A DNA stretch of 55,058 nucleotides from Mesorhizobium plurifarium (GTDB taxonomy: Bacteria; Pseudomonadota; Alphaproteobacteria; Rhizobiales; Rhizobiaceae), in the NCBI GenBank assembly GCA_000824785.1, contig CCNB01000042.1:37797-92854 (forward strand). The letters are read 5' to 3'. The first letter of the stretch is position 1. Each line of letters opens with the position of its first letter. This document shows positions 24,100 to 33,284 of the stretch, in pieces. The position numbers and the translations under genes are program-made. The notes under the pieces are model-generated. The model ran no database searches. It was given only the letters and a program-made list of their open reading frames with translations, and was not told the DNA's origin.

Positions 24100-24897
24100 C
24101 TACCGCACCCGCTGCCCCGTCGCCGGTGACCAGAGCGGCCATTGCTCCAGGAAATCGTGGCTGTGGATGACGACGCGGGCGCCGTCGATCAGGATGATCG
24201 AATAGGCGGGCGGCGCCTGTTCGACCATTTCGTCGCCGACGAGGTCGAGCATGAAGCGGGCATGCAGGCCGCGCTGCACCGAGAACGGAATGCCGGCGAC
24301 GGTGCCGGCGATGTCGCGGTGGACATGACCGAAGAAGATGTAGCGGACATTGCCATGGCGGGTCAGCACATCGATGAGCCGCTGCGGCTGTTCGAGGCCG
24401 AGCGGGTCGAGCAGCGTCAGCCCGAGCTCGACCGGCGGATGGTGCAGGAAAATATAGGCCGCCTTGCCTGCCGCCTCGGCGAGCCGGGCATCGAGCCAGC
24501 CGAGCCGGTCATCGCACAGTTCGCCGGTGACGCGGCCTTCGGCCAGGCTGTCGAGGAAGACAAGCCGCCCTTCCGGCGCGTCGAAAACCGACTGGACGAA
24601 GCCGTTGCCGTCGGTTCCATTCTCGGGGAAGGCGGCGACGAGGTTGGCGCGCCGGTCGTGGTTTCCGGGCAGCAGACGGAAAGGCACGGTGAGCCGACTC
24701 AGCGCCGCCTTCAGGTCGGCATAGCTCTCGGCCTCGCCGTCATCGGTCAGGTCGCCGGTGAAGATGCAGAGCGTCGCATCGCTGTGACGTTGATTGATAT
24801 GATCGATACATCGATCAAGTCGTTCATTCAGGTTCGCGCCATAGCGTATCTCGCGCCGACGACCGAGATGGACGTCGGTGACCTGGATGATTTTCAT
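24100..24897 (-). CDS. Metallophosphoesterase, GpdQ/CpdA-like
   Basis: 265 aa, dinuclear-metal phosphodiesterase. All metal motifs are present in order: QVTDVHLG (residue 5-12), FTGDLTDDGE, PGNHDRR, HHPPVELG and FGHVHRD. The same family includes cAMP phosphodiesterase CpdA and glycerophosphodiesterase GpdQ. Being the last gene after ugpC, 23 nt apart and on the same strand, makes hydrolysis of imported glycerophosphodiesters the best guess. ATG 24897 is chosen; longer frames read into the ugpC tail. Confidence 0.87.
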   Translation of the reverse strand: MKIIQVTDVHLGRRREIRYGANLNERLDRCIDHINQRHSDATLCIFTGDLTDDGEAESYADLKAALSRLTVPFRLLPGNHDRRANLVAAFPENGTDGNGFVQSVFDAPEGRLVFLDSLAEGRVTGELCDDRLGWLDARLAEAAGKAAYIFLHHPPVELGLTLLDPLGLEQPQRLIDVLTRHGNVRYIFFGHVHRDIAGTVAGIPFSVQRGLHARFMLDLVGDEMVEQAPPAYSIILIDGARVVIHSHDFLEQWPLWSPATGQRVR

Positions 24898-24919
24898 TGC
24901 ATGAACCCTCAAATCAAAT

Positions 24920-26029
24920 TCACAAAGTCGCCGGGGCCGGTTCCGGCACCGAGGCTTTGAACACGTCGAGCCTGCCGCCCGTCTCCGAGGAGAAGAAGTG
25001 CAGGTCCGATTCGGCGAACTGCAGGCCGACCGTGCTGCCCGGTTCAGGGTGGACAATCTCGGACGTCACGATGGAGAACGGCGCGCCGTCGAGATCGACA
25101 TAGATGACCCGGCCGGCGCCCAATTCCTCGATGAGGTCGACGCTCGCCGCCAGCGCTCCGGGCGTGCCCGGCGCCACCATGCGCACCGCCTCCGGCCGGA
25201 TGCCGACCGCGACTTTCGCGCCGACGGGCAGGCCCGTGCGCGACACGTTGAGCTTGCGGCTGTCGCCGAGCAGCGACAGCCCGTCCAGCGTGACGGTGCC
25301 TTCCAGCATGTTCATCGCCGGCGCGCCGACGAAGGTCGCGACGAAACGGCTTGCCGGCCGGCTGTAGACTTCCGCCGGCGTGCCGACCTGCTCGACGCGG
25401 CCGCCATTCATCACCACCAGCCGGTCGGCCAGCGTCATCGCCTCGACCTGGTCATGCGTGACGAAGACCGAGGTGGCGCTGAGACGCCGGTGCAGCTTGC
25501 GGATCTCGGAGCGCATCTGCACGCGCAGCTTGGCGTCGAGGTTGGAGAGCGGTTCGTCGAAAAGGAACACTTTCGGCTCGCGGATCATGGCGCGGCCCAT
25601 GGCGACGCGCTGGCGCTGGCCGCCTGACAGCGCCATCGGCTTGCGGTCGAGCAGGTGCTCCAGCTCCAGGACGCGCGCCACCGCCTGGATGCGCTGGGCG
25701 CGTTCGGCCGACGGAACGCCTGCCACCTTCAGCGAATAGCCGATGTTCTGCGCCACGCTCATATGCGGGTAGAGCGCATAGTTCTGGAATACCATGGCGC
25801 AGCCGCGCTCGCGCGGTTCGAGCTTGTTGACGACCGTGTTGTCGATCGCGATCGTGCCCTCGGAAATCTCTTCCAGCCCGGCGATCATCCTGAGCAGCGT
25901 GGACTTGCCGCAGCCCGACGGCCCCAGGATGACGACGAATTCGCCCGAGGCGAAGTCGAGGTCGACGCCGTGCACGACCTGCGTCTTGACGTAGTTCTTC
26001 TTGACGCCGCGAATAGTGATGGAGGCCAT
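24920..26029 (-). CDS. ugpC: sn-glycerol-3-phosphate ABC transporter ATPase
   Basis: 369 aa, MalK/UgpC class. Walker A GPSGCGKST, Q-loop FQNYALYPHMSV, signature ALSGGQRQRVAMGRAM, Walker B FLFDEPLSNLDAKLR, H-loop VTHDQVEAMTLADR. The C-terminal 130 residues are a TOBE/OB regulatory domain (VGIRPEAVRM...). ATG 26029 has a GGGAG site 7 nt upstream. Couples ATP hydrolysis to the UgpA/UgpE permeases. Confidence 0.93.
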   Translation of the reverse strand: MASITIRGVKKNYVKTQVVHGVDLDFASGEFVVILGPSGCGKSTLLRMIAGLEEISEGTIAIDNTVVNKLEPRERGCAMVFQNYALYPHMSVAQNIGYSLKVAGVPSAERAQRIQAVARVLELEHLLDRKPMALSGGQRQRVAMGRAMIREPKVFLFDEPLSNLDAKLRVQMRSEIRKLHRRLSATSVFVTHDQVEAMTLADRLVVMNGGRVEQVGTPAEVYSRPASRFVATFVGAPAMNMLEGTVTLDGLSLLGDSRKLNVSRTGLPVGAKVAVGIRPEAVRMVAPGTPGALAASVDLIEELGAGRVIYVDLDGAPFSIVTSEIVHPEPGSTVGLQFAESDLHFFSSETGGRLDVFKASVPEPAPATL

Positions 26030-26041
26030 TTTCCGTCTCCC

Positions 26042-26956
26042 TTATTTTTCGGTGGCGATCAGGCCGCGCACGAACCAGCGCTGCATCAAGACCACCACGA
26101 AGAGCGGCGGCAGCATGATGATAAGCGTGCCGGCCATGGCGATATGCCATTCCGGCGCGCCGCCGACATTGGGGATGAGCTGCTTCAGCTCGGTCACCGC
26201 CATCGCGTGCGACTGGTCGGTGGTGATAAGCAGCGGCCACAGATACTGGTTCCAGGCCCACAGGAACATGATGGTGCCGAGCGCCGCCATGTTGTTGCGC
26301 GACAGCGGCAACAGGATATCGACGAAGAAGCGCAGCGCGCCGGCGCCGTCCATGCGCGCGGCCTCGGTCAATTCGTCCGGCACGGTCAGGAAGAACTGGC
26401 GGTAGAGGAAGGTGCCGGTGGCGGTCGCGATCAGCGGCAGGATCAGGCCGCTATAGGAATTGAGCAGCCCGAGGCTGAGCTGGACCTGAACGCCGGACAT
26501 CTTCTCGATCAGCCAGGACAGCCCTGTCAGGTCCATGATCGTCTGGTAAGGCTCGAGCACATTGGCGACCACCGCATAGGTCGGCACGATGCGCACTTCG
26601 AGCGGCAACATTAGCGTGATGAAGATCAGCCAGAAGATCAGCATGCGGCCAGGATAGCGGAAATAGACGATCGAGAAGGCCGTCAGCGCCGAGATGATCA
26701 CTTTGCCGGCGGCGACGCCGAACGCCATGATGAAGGAGTTGAAGAGCTTCGGGCCGAGATCGGCCATCGTCCACGCCGTCTTTATGTTGACCCAGAAATC
26801 GCTGCCCGGCAGCAGCGACATCGGCACGTCGTTGACGTCCTTCAGATTGTGCGAGGCGGCGATCGCCACAATGACGAACGGCGCCACGCAGAACACGAAG
26901 CCGGCGAACAGGATGACATGCGTGAAGAAATTGAGGATCGGGGTGCGCTCGACCAT
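26042..26956 (-). CDS. ugpE: sn-glycerol-3-phosphate ABC transporter permease
   Basis: 304 aa, six membrane helices. The EAA loop is ELTEAARMDGAGALRFFVDILLPLSRNNM, the docking site for UgpC. RRMVERTP-type N-terminus, then LNFFTHVILFAGFVFCVAPFVIVAI helix. ATG 26956 has a GAGGCGG site just upstream and begins 8 nt after the ugpA stop; a TTG at 26968 would overlap ugpA. Partner of UgpA in the membrane channel. Confidence 0.93.
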   Translation of the reverse strand: MVERTPILNFFTHVILFAGFVFCVAPFVIVAIAASHNLKDVNDVPMSLLPGSDFWVNIKTAWTMADLGPKLFNSFIMAFGVAAGKVIISALTAFSIVYFRYPGRMLIFWLIFITLMLPLEVRIVPTYAVVANVLEPYQTIMDLTGLSWLIEKMSGVQVQLSLGLLNSYSGLILPLIATATGTFLYRQFFLTVPDELTEAARMDGAGALRFFVDILLPLSRNNMAALGTIMFLWAWNQYLWPLLITTDQSHAMAVTELKQLIPNVGGAPEWHIAMAGTLIIMLPPLFVVVLMQRWFVRGLIATEK

Positions 26957-26964
26957 GGCCCGCC

Positions 26965-27849
26965 TCAACGATAATGCACGCGCCGCTCGATGAAGCGGAA
27001 CTGGACGATGGTCAGCGCGACGATGAGCAGCATCAGGATGATGCTCTGCGCGGCGGCCCCTGAGTAATCCAGGCCTTTGAAGCCGTCGGAATAGATCTTG
27101 TAGACCATCAGGTTGGTGGCGTTGGCCGGTCCGCCGGCGGTCATGATGTCGACGATGCCGAAGGAATCCTGAAAGCTCTCGGTGATGTTGATGACCAGCA
27201 GGAAAAAAATGGTCGGCGTGATCAGCGGGAACTGGATGTCCCAGAAGCGCCGGATGACGCCGGAGCCATCCATCGCAGCCGCCTCGATCAGCGAACGCGG
27301 GATCGCCTGGAAGGCGGCGAGGAAGAAGATGAAATTATAGCCGACATATTTCCAGGAAAAGGCGATGATGATCGAGGCCATCGCGTCGGCGCCGTCGAGG
27401 CCGGGATCCCAGAGGCCCGGCCAGAATTTGTTGACGACAGCCATGAAGCCGGCCTCCGGCGCCAGGATGAAGCGAAACGCCAGCGCCAGAGCCGGCGCGG
27501 CGATGCCGTAGGGCCAGATCAGAACGACGCGGTAGAGCCATGAGCCGGCAAGCTGCCGGTCGGTTAGGGCGGCAAGCACCAGCGCGATGACCATCGCCAG
27601 GCCCGTGCTGATGCCGGCAAAGATCATGCTGGCGGTGATGGAGTTCCAGTAGTCGGCGTTGGCGAGGATCGAACGGAAATTGTCGAGTCCGACCCAGATG
27701 TTGCCGCCGCCCCAGGGCTGCTGCAGCGTCAGCGACCAGTAGACCGCCTGGCCGGCCGGCCAGTAGAAGAAGGTGAAGATCAGGAACAGTTGCGGCACCG
27801 CGAACAGGATGCCGATCGTCCATCTGCCGAAAGTGACGCGTTTTTCCAT
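26965..27849 (-). CDS. ugpA: sn-glycerol-3-phosphate ABC transporter permease
   Basis: 294 aa, six membrane helices, with the EAA loop SLIEAAAMDGSGVIRRFWDIQFPLITPTIFF. Typical UgpA features are the N-terminal LFAVPQLFLIFTFFYWPAGQAVYWSLTLQQPWG and the segment DSFGIVDIMTAGGPANATNLMVYKIY. Between its start and the ugpB stop lie 166 nt holding a RIME-like repeat and a strong hairpin. Confidence 0.94.
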   Translation of the reverse strand: MEKRVTFGRWTIGILFAVPQLFLIFTFFYWPAGQAVYWSLTLQQPWGGGNIWVGLDNFRSILANADYWNSITASMIFAGISTGLAMVIALVLAALTDRQLAGSWLYRVVLIWPYGIAAPALALAFRFILAPEAGFMAVVNKFWPGLWDPGLDGADAMASIIIAFSWKYVGYNFIFFLAAFQAIPRSLIEAAAMDGSGVIRRFWDIQFPLITPTIFFLLVINITESFQDSFGIVDIMTAGGPANATNLMVYKIYSDGFKGLDYSGAAAQSIILMLLIVALTIVQFRFIERRVHYR

Positions 27850-27900
27850 CGATCCGCCGATGCAGTGGAACTCATCAGCCCGCCTTCGCGGGACAGATTA

Positions 27901-27960
27901 GAGCATGTCTCCCGAAAGTGGGAACCGGTTTCGGGACAAAGACATGCGTGGGATCAAAAC
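27901..27960 (-). repeat. Palindromic intergenic repeat, family 2, copy 1
   Basis: Outer arm GCATGTCT/AGACATGC, inner arm CCCGAAA/TTTCGGG, loop GTGGGAACCGG, right-hand bulge ACAA, then a tail ending ATCAAAAC. It lies inside the ugp operon between ugpB and ugpA. Related copies are in tandem at 35469-35582. Orientation by loop is +; the host operon is on -. Confidence 0.87.
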
Positions 27961-27970
27961 CATATGAAAT

Positions 27971-27999
27971 GGCCGCCCGTCGAGGTTCGACGGGCGGCC
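27971..27999 (-). terminator. Strong hairpin between ugpB and ugpA
   Basis: Perfect 13-bp stem GGCCGCCCGTCGA/TCGACGGGCGGCC with a 3-nt loop, 16 nt after the ugpB stop. On the minus strand the following bases are only moderately T-rich (ATTTCATATGGTTTTG), so it may act as a partial terminator or as a 3' stabiliser of ugpB mRNA. Confidence 0.78.
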
Positions 28000-28015
28000 G
28001 TTCCGCTATCCGGGA

Positions 28016-29368
28016 TCAGGGCAGGGTCTTACCCGGATAGGTCTGCTGGAAGCGCTCTAGGATGGCGTCGCCGTTCTTGACCAGCGTGTCGAGGCCTTCC
28101 TGCACGCTGACCTTGTTGGCGAAGATCGCCTGCATCTGCGTGCCGAACTCGGCGCGGATCTGGGTGAAGTTGCCGAGGCGCACACCACGGGTGATCTCGG
28201 TCGGCTCCGACGCGGTCAGGCTCTCGATCGCCACTTCACGGCCCTTGTAGGGCGCCTTGTCGTAGAAACCGTTGGACTTCATGAAATCGAAGCCCGACTT
28301 CGTCACCGGGATATAGCCGGTGTTGGTCGACCAGAACAAAGCGGTCTTGGGGTCGTGGATGAAGTTGAGGAACGCGGCCGCACCCTTGTATTCGGCGTCC
28401 GACTTGCCCGACAGCACCCACAGCGAAGCGCCGCCGACCAGCGAGTTCTTGCGCTCGGTGCCGGCATAGACCGGCAGCTCGGCAACGTCCCAGTTCATGC
28501 CTTCCTTCTGGGTGCGGCCGACGGTGCCGTGATCGCCGACAGAGGTCAGGATGACCTGGCAGGTGCCGGTCGCGAAGGCCTGTACCATGTCCTGGCCGAG
28601 ATCCTTCGACTTGATCTTGATCAGGCCGGCGTCATACCACTTCTTCAAGTCGGTGACGTATTGGACGAACTTGGTCTTGTTGACTTCCAGACGGGCGTCG
28701 AGACCGTCATAGCCGTTGTTCTTGGTGGCGACCGGCTGGTTGTGCAGCGCCGAGAACTGCTCCATCAGCTGCCAGCTCTCGTTGGCCGAGATGTTGATCG
28801 CCATCGGGCACTCATAGCCGGCGTCCTTCAGCGCCTTCAGGTCGGCGCCGACATCTTCCCAGGTCTTCGGCGCCTCGGTCTTGCCGATCTTGGCGAAGGC
28901 GTCCTTGTTCCAGTACATCAGCGCCGTCGACGAGTTGAACGGGAAGGACAGCATCTCGCCCTTCGACGTCGCGTAGTAGCGGGCGATGCCGGGGAAATAA
29001 TCGCTGTAGTCGATTTTGTAGCCGTTCTCCTCCATCAGCTTGTCGGCGGGCTTGTAAGCGCCCGACAGCATCATGGTGGCGGTGCCCACGTCATAGACCT
29101 GGACGACGGTGGGCTGCTTGCCGGCGCGGAAGGCGGCGATCGTGTTCTGCAGCGTGGCGTCGTAATTGCCCTGGCTGGTGCAGACGACCTCGTAGTCCTT
29201 CTGGGACTCGTTGAAGTTCTTGCACAGCGTGTCGACAACGCGGGCGAGGTCGCCCGACAGGCCGAACCAAAAATCGAATTTGACCGGCTCCGCAAACGCG
29301 GGAACCGCGAGCGCGGTGCTGAGCGCGCCGGCGGCAAGGGCAGCGAAGCCCCGCTTGATGATCGTCAT
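28016..29368 (-). CDS. ugpB: sn-glycerol-3-phosphate-binding periplasmic protein
   Basis: 450 aa. A signal peptide (TIIKRGFAALAAGALSTALAVPAFA) precedes EPVKFDFWFGLSGDLARVVDTLCKNFNESQ. UgpB-type segments are VQVYDVGTATMMLSGA, FPFNSSTALMYWNKDAFAKIG and AFLNFIHDPKTALFWSTNTGYIPVT. ATG 29368 has a GAGGGA site 6 nt upstream. First gene of the operon; the 230 nt upstream, shared with the divergent hydrolase gene, carry two CTGTCAC-like half sites that may belong to a Pho box. Confidence 0.95.
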   Translation of the reverse strand: MTIIKRGFAALAAGALSTALAVPAFAEPVKFDFWFGLSGDLARVVDTLCKNFNESQKDYEVVCTSQGNYDATLQNTIAAFRAGKQPTVVQVYDVGTATMMLSGAYKPADKLMEENGYKIDYSDYFPGIARYYATSKGEMLSFPFNSSTALMYWNKDAFAKIGKTEAPKTWEDVGADLKALKDAGYECPMAINISANESWQLMEQFSALHNQPVATKNNGYDGLDARLEVNKTKFVQYVTDLKKWYDAGLIKIKSKDLGQDMVQAFATGTCQVILTSVGDHGTVGRTQKEGMNWDVAELPVYAGTERKNSLVGGASLWVLSGKSDAEYKGAAAFLNFIHDPKTALFWSTNTGYIPVTKSGFDFMKSNGFYDKAPYKGREVAIESLTASEPTEITRGVRLGNFTQIRAEFGTQMQAIFANKVSVQEGLDTLVKNGDAILERFQQTYPGKTLP

Positions 29369-29597
29369 GGTTTTCCCTCTTGAGTGGCAGTGTGACAAGG
29401 GTTTTGCGCAAGTCCTTGCCCGCTCTCATAGAGAAGGTATGTGACAGTTCTGTTGTGGGCCCGAAGCCCCTGTGGACAGCCAGTCTCTCCTCCCCCTGGC
29501 AGCGGTCGCGCCGGCATGAAAACGTCACATCGGCGCTCTAGGAAGCTAGGGCGCCTCGAAGCGGCGAAAAGACCTACGTCGTTAACCGGCTAACTGG

Positions 29598-30650
29598 ATG
29601 AGAAGAGACATGCTGGTCCCGCAGCTCACGCACGTGCCCGTCACCGCCCGCAACGCGATGCGGGACGGCCCGCGCGACAGCGCCACCCATCTGCGCCACG
29701 CCGCCGCCGTTCCGGCCCTCGGCGAGATCGAGATCGGCGGCCAGGCGTCGCGCGGGAGCGCCGGCGAGAGCCTGACGGTGATGGCCTGGAACGTCGAGCG
29801 GCTGCGTCATGTCGATGCCATCGCCACCACGATCGCCGGCCAGGCGCCGCACGTCGTGCTGCTGTCCGAAGTCGACAAAGGCATGGCGCGCTCAGGCAAC
29901 GGCCATCTTTTGAGCCGGCTTGCCGATCGTCTGGGCCATTCCTATGCCTATGGCGTCGAGTTCCTGGAACTCGGCACCGGCAATGAGGCCGAGCAGGCGG
30001 CAAATGGCGGCGCCGAGAACATCGAGGGCTTCCACGGCAACGCCATAACCAGCGCCGTCCCGCTGCTGCGGCCCTTTCTCGTTCGCCTGGACGCGGCCGG
30101 CGCCTGGTTCCTGCCGGAGCACGGCCAGCCGCGCGTCGGCGGCCGCATGGCGCTCGGCTGCCAGGTGATGGTCGGCGACCACCGGGTCACCGTCGTTTCG
30201 GTCCATCTCGAGAACCGCACCAATCCCGCCGGCCGCGCCGACCAGACGCGCCATCTGCTCGATGCCATCGACAGATATGATGCGGAAGCGCCGGTGCTGA
30301 TCGGCGGCGATTTCAACACGCTGACCGCCACCTATGAAGAGCGTCACGCCGATCCGGCCGCATGGCGGGCCCGCATTGCCGCCGAACCCGACCGGCTGAT
30401 GTGCCCCGATCGCCACGAGCCCCTCTTCGCGATCATGGCTGAACGCGGCTACGACTGGCGCGATGCCAACGCGTTCGACAAGCCGACCCAGCGGCGCGTG
30501 GCAGGCGACGCCACACCTGCCGGCCACATCGACTGGTTCTTTATCCGCGGCCTTTCGGCAAGCGCGCCGGCGACGCTGCCGGCGGTGCTGCCGGACGGCA
30601 GCCCGAGCGCCGACCACGAGGCGCTGGTGGTGACGGTGCGGGTGAGGTGA
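29598..30650 (+). CDS. Endonuclease/exonuclease/phosphatase-fold hydrolase
   Basis: 350 aa (338-350 depending on ATG 29598 or 29610). The EEP metal-site motifs are in order: VMAWNVERLRHVD (residue about 62-74), LLSEVDKGMARSG, VSVHLENRTNPAGRADQ, IGGDFNTL and the final SADHEALVV. These hydrolases cut phosphodiesters in DNA, lipids or inositides; the target is unknown. There is no clear signal peptide. It is divergent from ugpB across 229 nt, which raises the chance of shared phosphate-linked control. Confidence 0.85.
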   Translation: MRRDMLVPQLTHVPVTARNAMRDGPRDSATHLRHAAAVPALGEIEIGGQASRGSAGESLTVMAWNVERLRHVDAIATTIAGQAPHVVLLSEVDKGMARSGNGHLLSRLADRLGHSYAYGVEFLELGTGNEAEQAANGGAENIEGFHGNAITSAVPLLRPFLVRLDAAGAWFLPEHGQPRVGGRMALGCQVMVGDHRVTVVSVHLENRTNPAGRADQTRHLLDAIDRYDAEAPVLIGGDFNTLTATYEERHADPAAWRARIAAEPDRLMCPDRHEPLFAIMAERGYDWRDANAFDKPTQRRVAGDATPAGHIDWFFIRGLSASAPATLPAVLPDGSPSADHEALVVTVRVR

Positions 30651-30657
30651 CGGCGTT

Positions 30658-30697
30658 CGGACGGATGCAGCACGGAGCGAGCCGCTCTATCCGTCCG
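30658..30697. terminator. Stem-loop after the EEP hydrolase gene
   Basis: Perfect 9-bp arms CGGACGGAT/ATCCGTCCG, with a smaller GAGC/GCTC pairing in the loop. It begins 7 nt after the stop. There is no T-run, so it is a likely Rho-assisted terminator or mRNA 3' structure. Confidence 0.5.
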
Positions 30698-30812
30698 GAG
30701 GTACAACCTGGGACGCACGCATTGGTTGCGGGCGGCATAATCGATTCTTCAGGCGTCCGGCCCTAATCAATCCCGTTGCCTCGATTGATGCGGGAAGATC
30801 AGGTGAAGGAAG

Positions 30813-33284
30813 ATGCTGACCGTCTATAATTGTATCGTGAACGAGCACGATCTAAGACTGGTCGCACTGGCCGCGCTCATTTGCGGAATTTCCTGTTTCG
30901 CCGCTGTCAATCTGCTCCGCCATGTCGTGCAATCGACCAGCCGGAACCGTTATGCATGGCTGCTGATTGCGGCAGCCTCGACCGGGTTCGGCATCTGGGC
31001 GACGCATTTCATCGCCATGATCGCCTTCACGCCCGGGATACCCAACGCCTACAACGCGGAGCTCTCGGTCGCTTCGCTGGCGGTTTCCGTTCTGCTGACG
31101 GCCGCCGGCATGTGGATTGCGACCGTGCGCGGCGGCATCGACCACTATCTCGTCGGTGGCGCCGTGCTCGGCATCGGCATCGCGGCGATGCACTATACCG
31201 GCATGGCGGCTTTCGAGGTCGAAGGCCGGATCGGCTGGAACCAGCTGCTGGTCGCCGCCTCGCTGGTCTCGGGCGTAGTGCTTGCCGCGCTCTCGCTGCT
31301 TGTCGTGCTTCGCCGGCCATCGACCCTGGCGACGGTTTTCGGCGCCGTCCTGCTGACGCTGGCGATCTGCACGCTGCATTTCATCGCCATGGCCGCCGTC
31401 TCGATCTACCCGGATTCCTCCATAGAGATCTCGAAATTCACGATAGCGCCGATGTCGCAGGCCTTCGCCGCCGCCACGGCAAGCCTCGTCATCCTGGTGC
31501 TGGCGGCCACGGCGCTATGGATCGATCTGCGCTTCCGCCGTCACAGGGTCGAGGCGGAACGCATGCATGGCCTCGCCAATGCCGCTGTCGAAGGCCTCAT
31601 CGTCTGCGACGGCAACCGCATCGTCAGCGCCAATGACAGCATCGCTGCGCTGAGCGGCATCGCCGCCGGCACGCTGAACACGATGACGCTGGGCGACCTG
31701 TTCGGCGAGCGGATTGCGTCGGCTATCGCCGCCGGTAACGGACAGGCGCAGGAAGCCGACCTCCGCAGCCGGGACGACAACCGGATACCGGTAGAGCTGA
31801 TCGCCAGGAGCATCGACTATTGCGGCAAGGCGCATCTGGTCGTGGCCGTGCGCGACATACGCGAACGCAGGAAGGCCGAGCAGGAGATCATGCGGCTTGC
31901 GCATTACGACCCGCTCACCGGGCTTGCCAATCGCCGCAGCTTCACCAGCCGCCTGGAAGCCGAGATCGCCGCGTCAGCTGAAGGCGGCAAAGGCGGCCAG
32001 CTGGCGCTCATGCTGCTCGACCTCGACAGGTTCAAGGAAGTGAACGACCTCTTCGGTCACGCCGCCGGCGACGCCGTGCTCCAGAAGGTGGCGCACTGCG
32101 CCTCCAGCGTGCTGCGCCACGGCCAGATGCTGGCCCGGCTCGGCGGCGACGAATTCGCCATCATCGCCCCTAACCTTCCCGATCCGCAGGCGGCCGGCCG
32201 CATCGCCGAAGCCGTGCTTTCGGCGCTGCGCCAGGAAAACCGGCTGTCGCCCGGCGGCATGGTGTCGGCCAGCATCGGCATCGCACTCTATCCGCTCGAC
32301 GCCGACGAGCAGGCGGCGCTGGTCAGCCATGCCGACACTGCGCTCTATCGCGCCAAGGCTGAAGGCAAGGATACTTTCCGCTATTTCGAGGCCTCGATGG
32401 GCGCCGAGGCGCGCGACCGGCGCAGCCTGGAGCAGGACCTGCGCCAGGCCGTGGCGCGCGGCGAATTCCGGCTCGTCTACCAGCCGCAGAAGGAAATCAG
32501 CAGCGGCAGGATGGTCGGCTTCGAAGCCTTGCTGCGCTGGCAGCATCCCGAACGCGGCGAGGTTTCGCCTTCGGTGTTCATCCCCGTGGCCGAGGACAGC
32601 GGTTCGATCGCCCAGATCGGCGAGTGGGTGCTGGCGACCGCCTGCAAGGAGGCTGCGACGTGGAAGAACCCGCTGACGATTGCCGTCAACGTCTCGGCGG
32701 TGCAGCTCCACAATCCCGATTTCAGTCGCAAGGTGCATGAGGTGCTGCTGCGCACCGGCCTGATAGCGGGCAGGCTCGAGCTCGAGATCACCGAGACGGC
32801 GCTGGTGAAGGACATGCCGCGCGCGCTGGCCACCTTGCGTCAGATCAAGGCGCTCGGCGTGCGCGTGGCGATGGACGATTTCGGAACCGGCTATTCCTCG
32901 CTGTCCAACCTGCGCGCCTTCCCCTTCGACAAGATCAAGATCGACGGCTCTTTCATCAAGTCCGTCGACCGCAACGGCCAGGTCGCGACCATCGTGCGCG
33001 CCGTGCTTGGCCTGGGTCGCGGCCTCGGCCTGCCGGTCCTGGCCGAAGGCGTCGAGACGCTGGACGAGCTGCGTTTCCTCGACGCCGAGGATTGCGACAT
33101 CGGTCAGGGATATTTTCTGGGCAGGCCCGGCCCGATCGAGGCGTTCGGTGAGCTGACGGGTGTTCGGGCGGCCGATGACAGCATCATGGAAGGCGTCGTC
33201 GTCGAGGCGACCGCCAAGGTCGAAAACGTCCGCAGTGGCAGCATCCTGATGCTGCAGCCGGCCGCGGCCGCGCGTTCAGCCTAA
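30813..33284 (+). CDS. MHYT-PAS-GGDEF-EAL c-di-GMP protein
   Basis: 823 aa. Residues 1-240 are seven membrane helices with three MHYT-type motifs (ATHFIAMIAF, MHYTGMAAF, LHFIAMAAV), a proposed sensor of oxygen, NO or CO through bound copper. A PAS domain covers about 250-350. The GGDEF motif is intact at 444-448 and the EAL motif at 571-573, and the EAL catalytic residues (ETALVKD, DDFGTGYSSL) are present. Both cyclase and phosphodiesterase activity are possible. The I-site position reads RHGQ instead of RxxD. A GAAGGA site precedes the start. The stop codon TAA shares bases with the next repeat. Confidence 0.93.
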   Translation: MLTVYNCIVNEHDLRLVALAALICGISCFAAVNLLRHVVQSTSRNRYAWLLIAAASTGFGIWATHFIAMIAFTPGIPNAYNAELSVASLAVSVLLTAAGMWIATVRGGIDHYLVGGAVLGIGIAAMHYTGMAAFEVEGRIGWNQLLVAASLVSGVVLAALSLLVVLRRPSTLATVFGAVLLTLAICTLHFIAMAAVSIYPDSSIEISKFTIAPMSQAFAAATASLVILVLAATALWIDLRFRRHRVEAERMHGLANAAVEGLIVCDGNRIVSANDSIAALSGIAAGTLNTMTLGDLFGERIASAIAAGNGQAQEADLRSRDDNRIPVELIARSIDYCGKAHLVVAVRDIRERRKAEQEIMRLAHYDPLTGLANRRSFTSRLEAEIAASAEGGKGGQLALMLLDLDRFKEVNDLFGHAAGDAVLQKVAHCASSVLRHGQMLARLGGDEFAIIAPNLPDPQAAGRIAEAVLSALRQENRLSPGGMVSASIGIALYPLDADEQAALVSHADTALYRAKAEGKDTFRYFEASMGAEARDRRSLEQDLRQAVARGEFRLVYQPQKEISSGRMVGFEALLRWQHPERGEVSPSVFIPVAEDSGSIAQIGEWVLATACKEAATWKNPLTIAVNVSAVQLHNPDFSRKVHEVLLRTGLIAGRLELEITETALVKDMPRALATLRQIKALGVRVAMDDFGTGYSSLSNLRAFPFDKIKIDGSFIKSVDRNGQVATIVRAVLGLGRGLGLPVLAEGVETLDELRFLDAEDCDIGQGYFLGRPGPIEAFGELTGVRAADDSIMEGVVVEATAKVENVRSGSILMLQPAAAARSA

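Noticed and set aside
29388..29447. Pho box in front of ugpB
   Set aside because: Single half sites CTGTCAC and TTGTCAC are seen, but neither has a good second half at the right spacing, so it is not listed as a feature.
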